Positions 17,025 through 25,585 of a stretch of 64,000 nucleotides of DNA are shown here, piece by piece. The notes beneath the pieces are model-generated. The model had not been told where the DNA came from and did no database searches. It was given only the letters and a program-made list of their open reading frames with translations. Both the position numbers and the translations under genes were made by a program. Numbering within the stretch: position 1 is the first letter of the stretch; each line of letters opens with the position of its first letter. The stretch spans positions 1 to 64,000 of the forward strand of contig CAIQBW010000008.1 of NCBI GenBank assembly GCA_903870165.1. Reading direction: 5' to 3'. The stretch is from an uncultured Methylophilaceae bacterium. Lineage in GTDB: Bacteria; Pseudomonadota; Gammaproteobacteria; Burkholderiales; Methylophilaceae.

Positions 17025-17759
17025 ATGACGAAATTTACATTACCTAAAAAGCTTTCAGTTGTCGTGCCCGTGCGTAACGAGCAGGATAATGTTGCGCCCT
17101 TAATTGCTGAAATTGATGCTGCGCTTAAAAGCTTTACGCATGAGATTGTGTATGTCAATGACGGTAGCACAGATGAGACCCATTCGCGTTTACAACAATT
17201 GCAAACCCAGTACCCACAACTGCGTATCGTGCGCCATGCCAATAGCTGCGGGCAAAGTACAGCAGTGCGTTCAGGAGTTAAGGCAGCGAAGTATGATTGG
17301 GTTGCAACGCTGGATGGTGATGGTCAAAACGACCCAGCAGATATTCCTAAGTTGATTGCTGCGTTAGAAGAAGATGTTTGGTTGGTCGGCGGAAATCGTC
17401 GTAACAGCAGACGCGATACTTGGATTAAGCGAATTTCTTCGGTAATTGCTAATACAGTGCGATCAAAAATGCTGCGTGACGATACGCCAGATACAGGCTG
17501 TGGCTTGAAGTTGTTCAATAAAGCTGCATTTCTAGATTTGCCTTATTTTGACCACATGCACCGATTTTTGCCTGCCTTGATTAAGCGTGCTGGCGGTCAA
17601 ATTCGTTCTGTGCATGTGAGTCATCGTAACCGCGAGTTTGGAAAATCTAATTACGGTACCTTGGATCGATTGATGGTCGGCATCGTTGATTTGTTCGGCG
17701 TAGCTTGGTTACAACGTCGCGCTAAATTGCCTGTTATTATTGATGAAGAAATCAAATAG
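17025..17759 (+). CDS. Family 2 glycosyltransferase, dolichyl/undecaprenyl-phosphate sugar transferase type
   Basis: This 244-residue GT2 enzyme resembles DPM1/ArnC-type transferases that load a sugar onto a polyprenyl phosphate at the inner membrane. The signature elements are LSVVVPVRNEQDNVAPLI, YVNDGSTDET, TLDGDGQNDP (DxD) and GCGLKLFNKAAF, then the basic HRNREFGKSNYG. It lacks the C-terminal transmembrane pair of ArnC; the next gene, the LAB_N protein only 9 bases on, is all membrane and may supply that function. The donor sugar is unknown. Confidence 0.85.
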   Translation: MTKFTLPKKLSVVVPVRNEQDNVAPLIAEIDAALKSFTHEIVYVNDGSTDETHSRLQQLQTQYPQLRIVRHANSCGQSTAVRSGVKAAKYDWVATLDGDGQNDPADIPKLIAALEEDVWLVGGNRRNSRRDTWIKRISSVIANTVRSKMLRDDTPDTGCGLKLFNKAAFLDLPYFDHMHRFLPALIKRAGGQIRSVHVSHRNREFGKSNYGTLDRLMVGIVDLFGVAWLQRRAKLPVIIDEEIK

Positions 17760-17768
17760 GAAGCATTA

Positions 17769-18131
17769 ATGGAATACGGCATCACGTCTTTTTTTCAGCA
17801 TATAGTCGAGTCTGCCCAGCATTTTTTTAGCACGACATCGCAAGGTGATTTGATTTGGCTTTGCGTGGGCTTGCTCGGACAAATTCTATTTATGATGCGA
17901 TTTATCGTGCAGTGGCTTCATAGCGAGCGCCATCAAAAAAGTGTGATTCCTGTGAGTTTTTGGTACTTCAGTTTAGTGGGTGGCCTAACTGTTCTTCTCT
18001 ACGGCATTCACAAGTCTGAGCCAGTGATTATCCTCGGGCAATTGCCAGGCACCTTTGTTTACGCAAGAAATTTAATCCTCATTAAGCGTCACGAGAAATC
18101 TCAGCGTGAATTACAAAAGGATGTTGCGTGA
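17769..18131 (+). CDS. LAB_N-domain membrane protein (lipid A biosynthesis N-terminal domain)
   Basis: A 120-residue inner-membrane protein with three hydrophobic segments ([61 protein letters not shown]). The [11 protein letters not shown] and FWYFSLVGG motifs are those of the LAB_N domain, found fused to some LpxB proteins and as stand-alone proteins beside polyprenyl-phosphate glycosyltransferases. It overlaps the epimerase gene by 4 bases. Its job is inferred only from that pairing: helping a lipid-linked sugar to form or flip. Confidence 0.85.
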   Translation: MEYGITSFFQHIVESAQHFFSTTSQGDLIWLCVGLLGQILFMMRFIVQWLHSERHQKSVIPVSFWYFSLVGGLTVLLYGIHKSEPVIILGQLPGTFVYARNLILIKRHEKSQRELQKDVA

Positions 18132-19117
18132 AAATTTTAGTAACAGGGGCCGCTGGTTTTATTGGTCATCAAACTACGCTTAGATTATTAGCGCGTGGCG
18201 ACACTGTGATTGGTGTTGATAATCTCAATGACTATTATGACGTTAGCCTTAAAGAAGCGCGTTTGCAGGACATCGTTGAGCACCCACAAGCAAGTAACTT
18301 TAAGTTTATTAAGCTTGATTTGGCTGATGCATCAGCAACGAAAGCTTTATTTAAAGTGGAGCAACCAGAGCGAGTCATTCACCTCGCTGCACAAGCAGGG
18401 GTACGTTATTCACTGCAAAACCCACACGCTTATGTCCAAAGCAATTTGGTGGCATTTACTAATATTTTAGAAGGTTGTCGTGACAACAAGGTTGAGCATT
18501 TAGTCTATGCGAGCTCATCGAGTGTTTATGGCGGCAATACCAAGTTGCCTTTTAGTGAGCAAGATACTGTAGATCATCCTGTTAGCTTGTATGCAGCCAC
18601 TAAAAAAGCCAATGAGCTGATGGCGCATACTTATAGCCACTTGTACGGTATACCAACCACTGGTCTACGTTTCTTTACCGTCTATGGCCCCTGGGGGCGC
18701 CCTGATATGTCGCCATTCTTGTTTGCAGATGCGATTTTGAATAACAAGCCTATTAAAGTATTTAATCACGGCGATATGATGCGCGACTTCACTTATATCG
18801 ATGATATTGTCGAAGGCGTGGTGCGCGTTGCAGATAAATCTGCAACGCCACAAGCAAATAGCAGTGTGCCTTATCGCGTGTTTAATATTGGCAATAATCA
18901 GCCAGAAAAGTTGATGGACTTTATTGGCATACTTGAAGGCGCCTTCGGCAAAGTGGCCGAAAAAGAATTTTTGCCAATGCAAGCCGGGGATGTCAAAGCG
19001 ACTTATGCTGACACAAGCGCTTTGGAAGCATGGGTGGGCTTTAAGCCATATACGCCATTAAAAGATGGCATTGCTAAGTTTGTGGATTGGTATCAAGCTC
19101 ATTACAATAAGCCCTAG
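18128..19117 (+). CDS. NAD-dependent epimerase, UDP-glucuronate 4-epimerase-like
   Basis: Short-chain dehydrogenase/reductase with a Rossmann start ([11 protein letters not shown]), the [16 protein letters not shown] segment typical of UDP-glucuronate 4-epimerases, SSSSVYGG and the catalytic YAATKKAN (YxxxK). The expected product is UDP-galacturonate from UDP-glucuronate. At 329 residues it has the family length. It is last in the HAD-GT2-LAB_N operon, so galacturonate may be the sugar loaded onto a lipid carrier and added to the LPS core. The galacturonate idea is inference; the epimerase fold is clear. Confidence 0.85.
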   Translation: MKILVTGAAGFIGHQTTLRLLARGDTVIGVDNLNDYYDVSLKEARLQDIVEHPQASNFKFIKLDLADASATKALFKVEQPERVIHLAAQAGVRYSLQNPHAYVQSNLVAFTNILEGCRDNKVEHLVYASSSSVYGGNTKLPFSEQDTVDHPVSLYAATKKANELMAHTYSHLYGIPTTGLRFFTVYGPWGRPDMSPFLFADAILNNKPIKVFNHGDMMRDFTYIDDIVEGVVRVADKSATPQANSSVPYRVFNIGNNQPEKLMDFIGILEGAFGKVAEKEFLPMQAGDVKATYADTSALEAWVGFKPYTPLKDGIAKFVDWYQAHYNKP

Positions 19118-19127
19118 TGTTTTGGAG

Positions 19128-20174
19128 TTATCGAATGAAATGAATCACGCTCTCGGGCGTGATTTTTTTTAGGCATTGCATATGCTCATCTGGATTTTTG
19201 AGTGGACAAGTCCTCTCGAAACAAGGGCTACAAGGCAGCCCCAGATATTCGATGTGAGACTTATCGCTCATGGGCGGTGTATGGTGTGGTGTGCTTGAGC
19301 CAAAAATGGCGATGAGGTTTTTATCTAAAGCCGCGGCAACATGCATTAGGCCTGAATCATTGCTAATCACTGTATCGCATAAATCCATTAAGTCTATTGC
19401 TTCACCAAGATTAGTTTTTCCACCCAAATCTAAACAGTGATTTTCTGTGAGTTGGTTTATTTTTTGAGTATAGGGAGTGTCTTTTTCTGAGCCGAAAATC
19501 CAGACTTCGCAGTTTTTTGCTAGGGCGTCTTTTGCAACTTCTGCGAAGTATTCAATCGGCCAACGTTTAGCTTCGCCATATTCAGCCCCTGGGCATAAAC
19601 CAAGCACTTTTTGAACGGGTTTCTTATGGCCAAGTTTGGCTAAGGTTTTTAAAGCATTCTCATTGTTAGCTAAGAGTGTTGGGTTGGGTAAAGTGCTTGG
19701 CAACCTGACATTTTTAGACAAGCCCAATGTCACAAAACGATCGACTGTTCGGGGTAGTTTGTTTTTGTTGAGAGGTCGAATGTCATTAATTAAGCCATAG
19801 CGCATTTCACCTAAAAAACTAGTGCGGCGGGGAATGTTTGCCGCAAAAGGCAAGATGGCAGACTTGAGAGAGTTGGTGAGAATGATGGCTTGCGTATATG
19901 CTGCCTGGCGAAGGCTTTTGCCAAAGCGGATACGATGCCAAAGCGCAAATTCACCGTGTTTGAATGGAAGGGCGATGGCGTTTTTGACTTCGGGCATGCG
20001 CGCTAAAAGCGGTAAGGTCCAAGCGGGGGCTGCAACGTCAATCTGGCAGTTAGGGTGATGTTGTTTGAGTGTGATGAATAAGCTTTGTGCTAACACCATG
20101 TCACCCACCCAGGCGGGTCCTAAAATAAGGATTTTTTCAAAACTGGGGTGAAGAGTAGGGTGAGTTTTTGGCAC
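19128..20174 (-). CDS. waaF: ADP-heptose:LPS heptosyltransferase II
   Basis: Adds the second heptose to the LPS inner core. The 348 residues fit WaaF: ILILGPAWVGDMVLAQSLF near the start, CPGAEYGEAKRWP in the middle (the AEYGpAKRWP hallmark), and DTVISNDSGLMHVAAAL at the donor site. It is the last of four minus-strand heptose genes (hldD, gmhA, hldE, waaF), 23 bases after hldE. Its last codons coincide with the terminator of the convergent epimerase operon, a tight overlap of coding and regulatory sequence. Confidence 0.95.
   Translation of the reverse strand: MPKTHPTLHPSFEKILILGPAWVGDMVLAQSLFITLKQHHPNCQIDVAAPAWTLPLLARMPEVKNAIALPFKHGEFALWHRIRFGKSLRQAAYTQAIILTNSLKSAILPFAANIPRRTSFLGEMRYGLINDIRPLNKNKLPRTVDRFVTLGLSKNVRLPSTLPNPTLLANNENALKTLAKLGHKKPVQKVLGLCPGAEYGEAKRWPIEYFAEVAKDALAKNCEVWIFGSEKDTPYTQKINQLTENHCLDLGGKTNLGEAIDLMDLCDTVISNDSGLMHVAAALDKNLIAIFGSSTPHHTPPMSDKSHIEYLGLPCSPCFERTCPLKNPDEHMQCLKKITPESVIHFIR
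19143..19170 (+). terminator. Terminator of the HAD-GT2-LAB_N-epimerase operon, inside the waaF 3' end
   Basis: AATCACGC, loop TCTCGG, GCGTGATT, then a run of eight T (19163-19170): a near-ideal intrinsic terminator on the plus strand. Read on the minus strand the same bases encode waaF residues KKITPESVI near its C-terminus. Confidence 0.85.
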
Positions 20175-20197
20175 AGAATGAATAATTACTTAAAAAT

Positions 20198-21661
20198 TTA
20201 TTGCGCCATTTTTTCAATGATCTTACTTGTGCTACGGCCTTGCACCAAGGGGATGAGCTTCACTTGCCCGCCCCATGATTTGACTTCTACGCCCCCCACC
20301 ACTTGATCCTCAGTATAGTCATCACCTTTAACAATCACATCAGGTTTCACTGCGTGGATAAGATTCAGTGGCGTATCTTCATCAAACAAAATGACGGCAT
20401 CAATCGATTCTAATGCTGCCAAAACGCGCGCTCTGTCGTTCTCATGAATGACGGGTCTAGTTGGGCCTTTAAGTGCGCTAACGGATCTATCAGTGTTTAA
20501 GCCAAGGATAAGCTTGTCGCCTGTCTTTCTAGCCGCTTCTAAATAAGTCACATGGCCAGCATGGAGCAAGTCAAAGCATCCATTGGTAAACACGATTTTT
20601 TGTTTAGCGGCGCGCCAAGCCTCTACTTTTAGTTTTAGGCCTGCTAAGTCAGTTATTTTATCGGCTTGTTCGCTGGTGTTTTTAGCGGTGAGTTCGTGAA
20701 GCAACTCATCGAGATGAATAGGCGCTGTGCCGACTTTTCCAACCACGATGCCAGCCGCGGTATTGGCAAGGCTTAATGCATCTTGAGGACTTAGGCCATG
20801 AATTAGGCCTGCCGCTAAAGTGGCAATGACTGTGTCTCCAGCGCCTGATACATCAAACACTTGCTTGGCGGTTGCTGCGATGTGATGTTCGTTGGATTTA
20901 TCAAATAGCGTAATGCCCTCTTCGCCGCGGGTGACCGCTAAAAACTCCAGGCCTAAATCTGCTTTAAGTTTTTTTGCACCGGCTAATAAAGCTTCTGTAT
21001 CGTTCATATTTACGCCGCAGGCTTCTGCTGTTTCTTTCTTGTTTGGCGTGAGCGCTGTTGCGCCTTTGTATTTACTGTAGTCTTGCCCTTTTGGGTCGGC
21101 GAGTACAGGAATGTTCGCTTCTTTACAGGCTTGAATAATAGACTGGCACGCATCATCGCTCAGCACGCCCTTTGCGTAATCCGACAAAATCACGATAGAG
21201 GGTTTGTCGTGAAGGGCGCGTGTGATTAACACATGCAACTCAGCATTTTCTTCCGCGCTAAATTTGGCTTGGCTTTCCTGGTCAATTCGCACGATTTGCT
21301 GATGCGAGCTCATGACGCGTGTTTTAGCAATGGTTGGGCGGGTCGATGATTGAATCACTGCTTCAGATTTAATGCCTAGATGATTAATCAGCGCTAATAG
21401 CGTAGTCGCCTCAGCATCCTCGCCCACGCATCCTGCAATTCGGGTGTTGATGCCTAAATTAGCTAAGTTGGCTGCCACATTTGCTGCGCCGCCTGCGCGG
21501 TCATTTTGTTGTTTGAGTAGCACCACAGGCACAGGCGCTTCAGGTGATATGCGTTGTACATCGCCAATTAAATAGCGGTCTAGCATCAGGTCGCCAATAA
21601 CCAGCACCCATTTATCTGATTCGTTGAATAATTTAACGGTGTTGATGAGGTCTTGGTTCAT
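20198..21661 (-). CDS. hldE: Bifunctional heptose 7-phosphate kinase / heptose 1-phosphate adenylyltransferase
   Basis: Makes ADP-D-glycero-D-manno-heptose in two steps of the heptose pathway. The 487 residues contain both halves. The N-terminal ribokinase-like domain (1 to about 320) has VIGDLMLDRYLIGDV and the catalytic VSGAGDTVIA. The C-terminal nucleotidyltransferase has FTNGCFDLLHAGHVTYLE. Some betaproteobacteria split these into hldA and hldC; here they are fused as in enterobacteria. It lies between gmhA (upstream) and waaF (downstream) in the same operon. Confidence 0.97.
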   Translation of the reverse strand: MNQDLINTVKLFNESDKWVLVIGDLMLDRYLIGDVQRISPEAPVPVVLLKQQNDRAGGAANVAANLANLGINTRIAGCVGEDAEATTLLALINHLGIKSEAVIQSSTRPTIAKTRVMSSHQQIVRIDQESQAKFSAEENAELHVLITRALHDKPSIVILSDYAKGVLSDDACQSIIQACKEANIPVLADPKGQDYSKYKGATALTPNKKETAEACGVNMNDTEALLAGAKKLKADLGLEFLAVTRGEEGITLFDKSNEHHIAATAKQVFDVSGAGDTVIATLAAGLIHGLSPQDALSLANTAAGIVVGKVGTAPIHLDELLHELTAKNTSEQADKITDLAGLKLKVEAWRAAKQKIVFTNGCFDLLHAGHVTYLEAARKTGDKLILGLNTDRSVSALKGPTRPVIHENDRARVLAALESIDAVILFDEDTPLNLIHAVKPDVIVKGDDYTEDQVVGGVEVKSWGGQVKLIPLVQGRSTSKIIEKMAQ

Positions 21662-21703
21662 GGCTTTACTCTAATGTTTTATTCTAATTTTTGTTATTAG
21701 ATT

Positions 21704-22267
21704 TTATTCTGATTCCAGTAGGTCACATAGGCTATGACCCACAAAAATATGCGCTTCTTGCACACGGGCCGTTTCGCTAGATGGCATGATTAAATTGAAT
21801 TTGCAAAGCTCGGTGAGCTTGCCACCTGTGCCGCCAGTTAGCCCAATCGTCGTTGCGCCGAGTTTATTTGCTTCCTCAATGGCGGCCACCACATTCTTAC
21901 TATTGCCTGAGGTGGTAATGCCAATCACTACATCTTCAGGGCGGCAAAGCGCTTCAATTTGGCGTGCAAAAATATAATCGTAGCCATAGTCATTGCCGAC
22001 TGAGGTGATGATGGATGTGTCTGTGGTGAGTGCAATTGCTGCTAAGCCTCGACGCTCTTTTTTGAAGCGACCAACGATTTCTGCGGCAATATGTTGACTA
22101 TCTGCCGCACTGCCGCCGTTACCCATGAGCAAGATTTTACCGCCACGTTTTAAACAGGCTTTGAGCTCTTCAGCAACAAGGCTTATTTGTGGAATTAAAT
22201 CACCCAGCTTGGCAAACATCGCTTGATGTTCTGCGATGGCATTTTGTAAGTTTTCTGATGGCGTCAT
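21704..22267 (-). CDS. gmhA: Sedoheptulose 7-phosphate isomerase
   Basis: First enzyme of the ADP-heptose pathway. It is a SIS-domain protein with LLMGNGGSAADSQHIAAEIVGRF, ITTSGNSKNVV and an active-site histidine-containing HIFVGHSLCDLLE tail. The ORF track begins at 22333 inside hldD. The internal ATG at 22267 gives MTPSENLQNAIAEHQ, 187 residues, close to the family length, and avoids the overlap, so it is preferred. It sits between hldD and hldE. Confidence 0.93.
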   Translation of the reverse strand: MTPSENLQNAIAEHQAMFAKLGDLIPQISLVAEELKACLKRGGKILLMGNGGSAADSQHIAAEIVGRFKKERRGLAAIALTTDTSIITSVGNDYGYDYIFARQIEALCRPEDVVIGITTSGNSKNVVAAIEEANKLGATTIGLTGGTGGKLTELCKFNLIMPSSETARVQEAHIFVGHSLCDLLESE

Positions 22268-22280
22268 GATGTCGATATCG

Positions 22281-23249
22281 TTAGCAATAAGGATCGGCTT
22301 GCAAAAGATAGTTTTGCACGTAGTCGCGCACACCTTCTTCTAGCGTATGGAATTTCTCAGTGTAGCCCGCATCTGCAAGTTTAAGCATTTTTGCCTCTGT
22401 GAAATACTGATACTTGCCGCGCAAGTCTTCTGGCATATCAATGTAGGTAATGTTCGGCGCTTTTCCCATGCTGGTCATCACTGCGCTGGCAAGGTCTTTG
22501 AAAGCGCGGGCTTGGCCAGTGCCGATATTATAAATGCCAGACTCGCAGAGATTATTCACAAAATGCACTACCGCGGCGGCGGCATCTTTGACATACACAA
22601 AATCACGTAATTGCATGCCGTCTTCATAGCCCGCTAAATGGCTTTTGAATAGTTTAACTTTACCGTCAGCTTTGAACTGATTGAAGGTGTGGAAGGACAC
22701 GCTGGCCATGCGCTCCTTGTGGTATTCGTTAGGGCCGTACACATTAAAGAACTTAAAGCCTTGCCACTGTGGGGGGCTATTCTGCGTGCTTTGTTGTAAT
22801 GCCCATTGGTCAAAGTACTGTTTCGAATAGCCATAGCCATTAAGTGGGCGAAGCGTATTAATGTCACAAGCATCATCATAGCCTTGTTCTCCTCCGCCAT
22901 AAGTGGCGGCAGAGCTCGCATATAAAAAAGGCACTTTGTTTTTAGTGCACCAATCCCATAAAAACTGGCTGTAGCGAATATTGTTTTGAACTAATTTATT
23001 GAAATCTCGCTCTGTCGTCGCGCTAATCGCGCCCATGTGGATGATAGCGTCGACTTTAGGTTTGCCTGCTAAAAAGCAAGCAAGCTCGCTTTTGTCTAGA
23101 TAATTTGCATAGCGGCGTTTAACAAGATTTTGCCATTGTTCAGGATGCTGAATATCGTCCACAATCACCAAGTCATCTCGTCCTAAGTTATTGAGATACC
23201 AAGCAATCATGCTTCCTATCATGCCTGCGCCGCCAGTAATTACTATCAT
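22281..23249 (-). CDS. hldD: ADP-L-glycero-D-manno-heptose 6-epimerase
   Basis: Last step of heptose precursor synthesis: epimerises ADP-D,D-heptose to ADP-L,D-heptose with NADP. The 322-residue SDR protein shows ITGGAGMIGSMIA at the cofactor site, SSAATYGGGEQGYDD, YGYSKQYFDQW (YxxxK) and NVYGPNEYHKERMAS, all standard for HldD. It is the first gene of the heptose operon hldD-gmhA-hldE-waaF, beginning about 70 bases from the hemH 3' end. No clear promoter was recognised in that gap. Confidence 0.96.
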   Translation of the reverse strand: MIVITGGAGMIGSMIAWYLNNLGRDDLVIVDDIQHPEQWQNLVKRRYANYLDKSELACFLAGKPKVDAIIHMGAISATTERDFNKLVQNNIRYSQFLWDWCTKNKVPFLYASSAATYGGGEQGYDDACDINTLRPLNGYGYSKQYFDQWALQQSTQNSPPQWQGFKFFNVYGPNEYHKERMASVSFHTFNQFKADGKVKLFKSHLAGYEDGMQLRDFVYVKDAAAAVVHFVNNLCESGIYNIGTGQARAFKDLASAVMTSMGKAPNITYIDMPEDLRGKYQYFTEAKMLKLADAGYTEKFHTLEEGVRDYVQNYLLQADPYC

Positions 23250-23319
23250 CTTTGCTTACCTATTTTGGAGTGCTTTTTTTGCTTAAAACAAACTAATAAC
23301 CACATTATAAACGTTTAGG

Positions 23320-24432
23320 TTAGATATAGGCCTTTTCGCTCAATCCTTGCGCACGTTGCCTGGTGAGCGTTGCTTGTTTTTCAGCCTCTTGCGCGTCCCA
23401 TTCAGTGCTTACCCAGCCATGCAAGTTTTCCATGGCGATATCGCACATGGCATTTATCCATGTATCGCGGCCATTGAGACATGGAATGTAGTGGTATTCG
23501 CCGCCGCCATTGCTTTGAAAAATATGCTTACCTTCCATGGCGATTTCTTCTAGTGTTTCTAAGCAGTCGCTACTAAAGCCAGGACAAATCACATCAATGC
23601 GCTGTGTCTTTGCTTTGCCTAAATCCTCTAGCGTGCTTGCCAAATAAGGCTTGAGCCATTCTTGTTTACCAAAGCGAGATTGAAAAGAAATTTGATATTC
23701 TTCTTTGCTTAAATTCAATGCTTCTGCTAATAAACGGCCTGTTTTCATACACTCACAGTGATAGGGGTCGCCTTTGAGTAAGTGGAACTTTGGCACGCCG
23801 TGGAAACTCATGACGAGCTTGTTTGGTTTTCCGTGCATTGCCCAATGTTCTAAAACGCTATTTGCTAATGCTTGGATATAAGCAGGGTGGTCGTGGTAAT
23901 TACGGATAGTGCGAATCGCCGGAACGTTACGCGTTTTGAGTAAGACTTTCCAAATAGCATCTAACGAAGCAGCAGTGCTACTTGCTGCGTATTGCGGGTA
24001 AAGTGGAAACACTAAAACTTTGTTGCAGTGCTGCGCTTTAAGTCGCTCAATTGCAGAGGCCATACTTGGGTTGCCGTAACTCATCCCAAGCTCAACCACA
24101 TAGGGTGATGCTATGCGTTGGCTTAGAAAGCCAGAAAGTAATTTTTTTTGTTTTTGCGCGTTAACCATTAAAGGTGAGCCTTCGCTGGTCCACACCATGG
24201 CGTATTTTTCGGCTGATTTTTTGGGGCGCACTACCAAAATAATACAATGCAAAATCCAGCACCAAATAAAACGTGGAATTTCGACGATGCGTCTGTCCAT
24301 CAAAAACTGGCCTAAGTATCTTTTAAGTGACTTGGCATCTGGTGCATCTGGCGTACCGAGGTTAGCAAGTAAGATACCGACCTTTGCTTGGTCGCCATGT
24401 TGATAATGAGGTTCTGGTTTGTAATAAGCCAT
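23320..24432 (-). CDS. hemH: Ferrochelatase (HemH)
   Basis: Inserts ferrous iron into protoporphyrin IX in the last step of protohaem synthesis. At 370 residues it has the length usual for proteobacteria. The motifs GILLANLGTPDAPD, LVFPLYPQYAASSTAA, MSFHGVPK (active-site His) and CPGFSSDCLETLEEI (the glutamates of the metal path) are all in place. It follows hrcA by 24 bases and may be transcribed with it. Confidence 0.97.
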   Translation of the reverse strand: MAYYKPEPHYQHGDQAKVGILLANLGTPDAPDAKSLKRYLGQFLMDRRIVEIPRFIWCWILHCIILVVRPKKSAEKYAMVWTSEGSPLMVNAQKQKKLLSGFLSQRIASPYVVELGMSYGNPSMASAIERLKAQHCNKVLVFPLYPQYAASSTAASLDAIWKVLLKTRNVPAIRTIRNYHDHPAYIQALANSVLEHWAMHGKPNKLVMSFHGVPKFHLLKGDPYHCECMKTGRLLAEALNLSKEEYQISFQSRFGKQEWLKPYLASTLEDLGKAKTQRIDVICPGFSSDCLETLEEIAMEGKHIFQSNGGGEYHYIPCLNGRDTWINAMCDIAMENLHGWVSTEWDAQEAEKQATLTRQRAQGLSEKAYI

Positions 24433-24456
24433 TTTTTGGTCTTTATAAAGTGATCG

Positions 24457-25476
24457 TTAAGTATTTGATAAGGCGTTTGAAAGAAGTTTCGCAGTAATAT
24501 CAACAATTGGAATGACACGTTCGTAAGCCATGCGGGTCGGGCCAATCACGCCAAGTGTGCCGATCACTTGGCCATCCGCTTCGTAAGGCGCGGTTACCAT
24601 GCTGCATTCATCGAGTGGCAAATAGCCGCTTTCGCCGCCAATGAAAATCCTAATGCCTTCAGCGCGCTGGCTGTTATCAAGTAATTGCATGAGCGAAGTG
24701 CGGCGCTCAAATATCTCAAAAAGCTTGCGTAAGGAATTGACGTTGGTGGATAAGTCGTCTACCTGCAACAAATTGCGCTCACCTGAAATCACCACATTGT
24801 CTTTATCTTCATCGAGCACTTTGCCACTTGCATCAAGCGCTGCAGCCATGAGGCGCGTCATATCAGACTGCATTTGTTTCAGTTCTTCATGCAGCTTTTG
24901 CTGCGCTTGCTCAAAAGTAAATCCAGTGTAGTGCTGATTAAAGAAATTAGTGGCTTGAACTAACTCAGCTCCTGAGTATGGCTTCTCAGTGAGAATAATG
25001 CGGTTTTGCACATTACCATCAGTCGTGACGATAATCACCAAAATGCGTTTTTCAGATAATGGCAAAAATTCGAGATGTTTAAACGCAATGCTTTTGCGTT
25101 TTGGAATCATCACCAAGCCAGCAAACTGGGTTAGCTCAGAGAGCATGCCGGCAGCAGATGAAATGAGCTCTTGAGGGTCTGGTGAGCGAAACTCATGTTT
25201 TAGGCGCTGAATTTCTTGACTTTGCATCGGTTGAACCGTGAGCAACGTGTCTACAAAAAAACGATAGCCGCGCTGGGTTGGGATGCGACCAGCCGATGTA
25301 TGGGGGCTTGTGATAAAACCTAAAGACTCCAAGTCCGACATCACATTACGGATGGTCGCTGGGCTTAAATCTAAACCAGAGCACTTTGAAAGTGTGCGCG
25401 AGCCTACAGGTTGTCCATCATTAATGTAATGTTCAACAAGGGTTTTGAGTAGAATTTGCGCGCGTTTATCTAACAT
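24457..25476 (-). CDS. hrcA: Heat-inducible transcription repressor HrcA
   Basis: Repressor of class I heat-shock genes that binds CIRCE operators, with GroEL as its folding modulator. The 339 residues have the N-terminal winged helix (LVEHYINDGQPVGSRTLSK, LSPATIRNVMSDLE), the TSAGRIPTQRGYRFFVD segment, a GAF-like core and a C-terminal signature TVITAPYEADG...IGVIGPTRMAYE-like region. No CIRCE is visible upstream of grpE, dnaK or hrcA itself, so its target (probably groESL) lies elsewhere. It is divergent from nadK, the nadK-recN order being typical of this neighbourhood. Confidence 0.96.
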   Translation of the reverse strand: MLDKRAQILLKTLVEHYINDGQPVGSRTLSKCSGLDLSPATIRNVMSDLESLGFITSPHTSAGRIPTQRGYRFFVDTLLTVQPMQSQEIQRLKHEFRSPDPQELISSAAGMLSELTQFAGLVMIPKRKSIAFKHLEFLPLSEKRILVIIVTTDGNVQNRIILTEKPYSGAELVQATNFFNQHYTGFTFEQAQQKLHEELKQMQSDMTRLMAAALDASGKVLDEDKDNVVISGERNLLQVDDLSTNVNSLRKLFEIFERRTSLMQLLDNSQRAEGIRIFIGGESGYLPLDECSMVTAPYEADGQVIGTLGVIGPTRMAYERVIPIVDITAKLLSNALSNT

Positions 25477-25514
25477 GCTGGTAGCTGTAATCTGGTCGAA
25501 AAGTGCATGTTTGT

Positions 25515-25542
25515 ATCATAGCAAGCCTACTCTTAATTCAAA
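25515..25542 (-). promoter_or_regulatory. Possible sigma-70 promoter of hrcA-hemH
   Basis: On the minus strand TTTGAA/TTGAAT is followed after 16 or 15 bases by TATGAT, about 40 bases before the hrcA ATG. The -10 is good and the spacing is slightly short. Confidence 0.4.
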
Positions 25543-25585
25543 AGCTTTTACGCAACACTTCTATGTCTGGCTTGAATATGATTAA

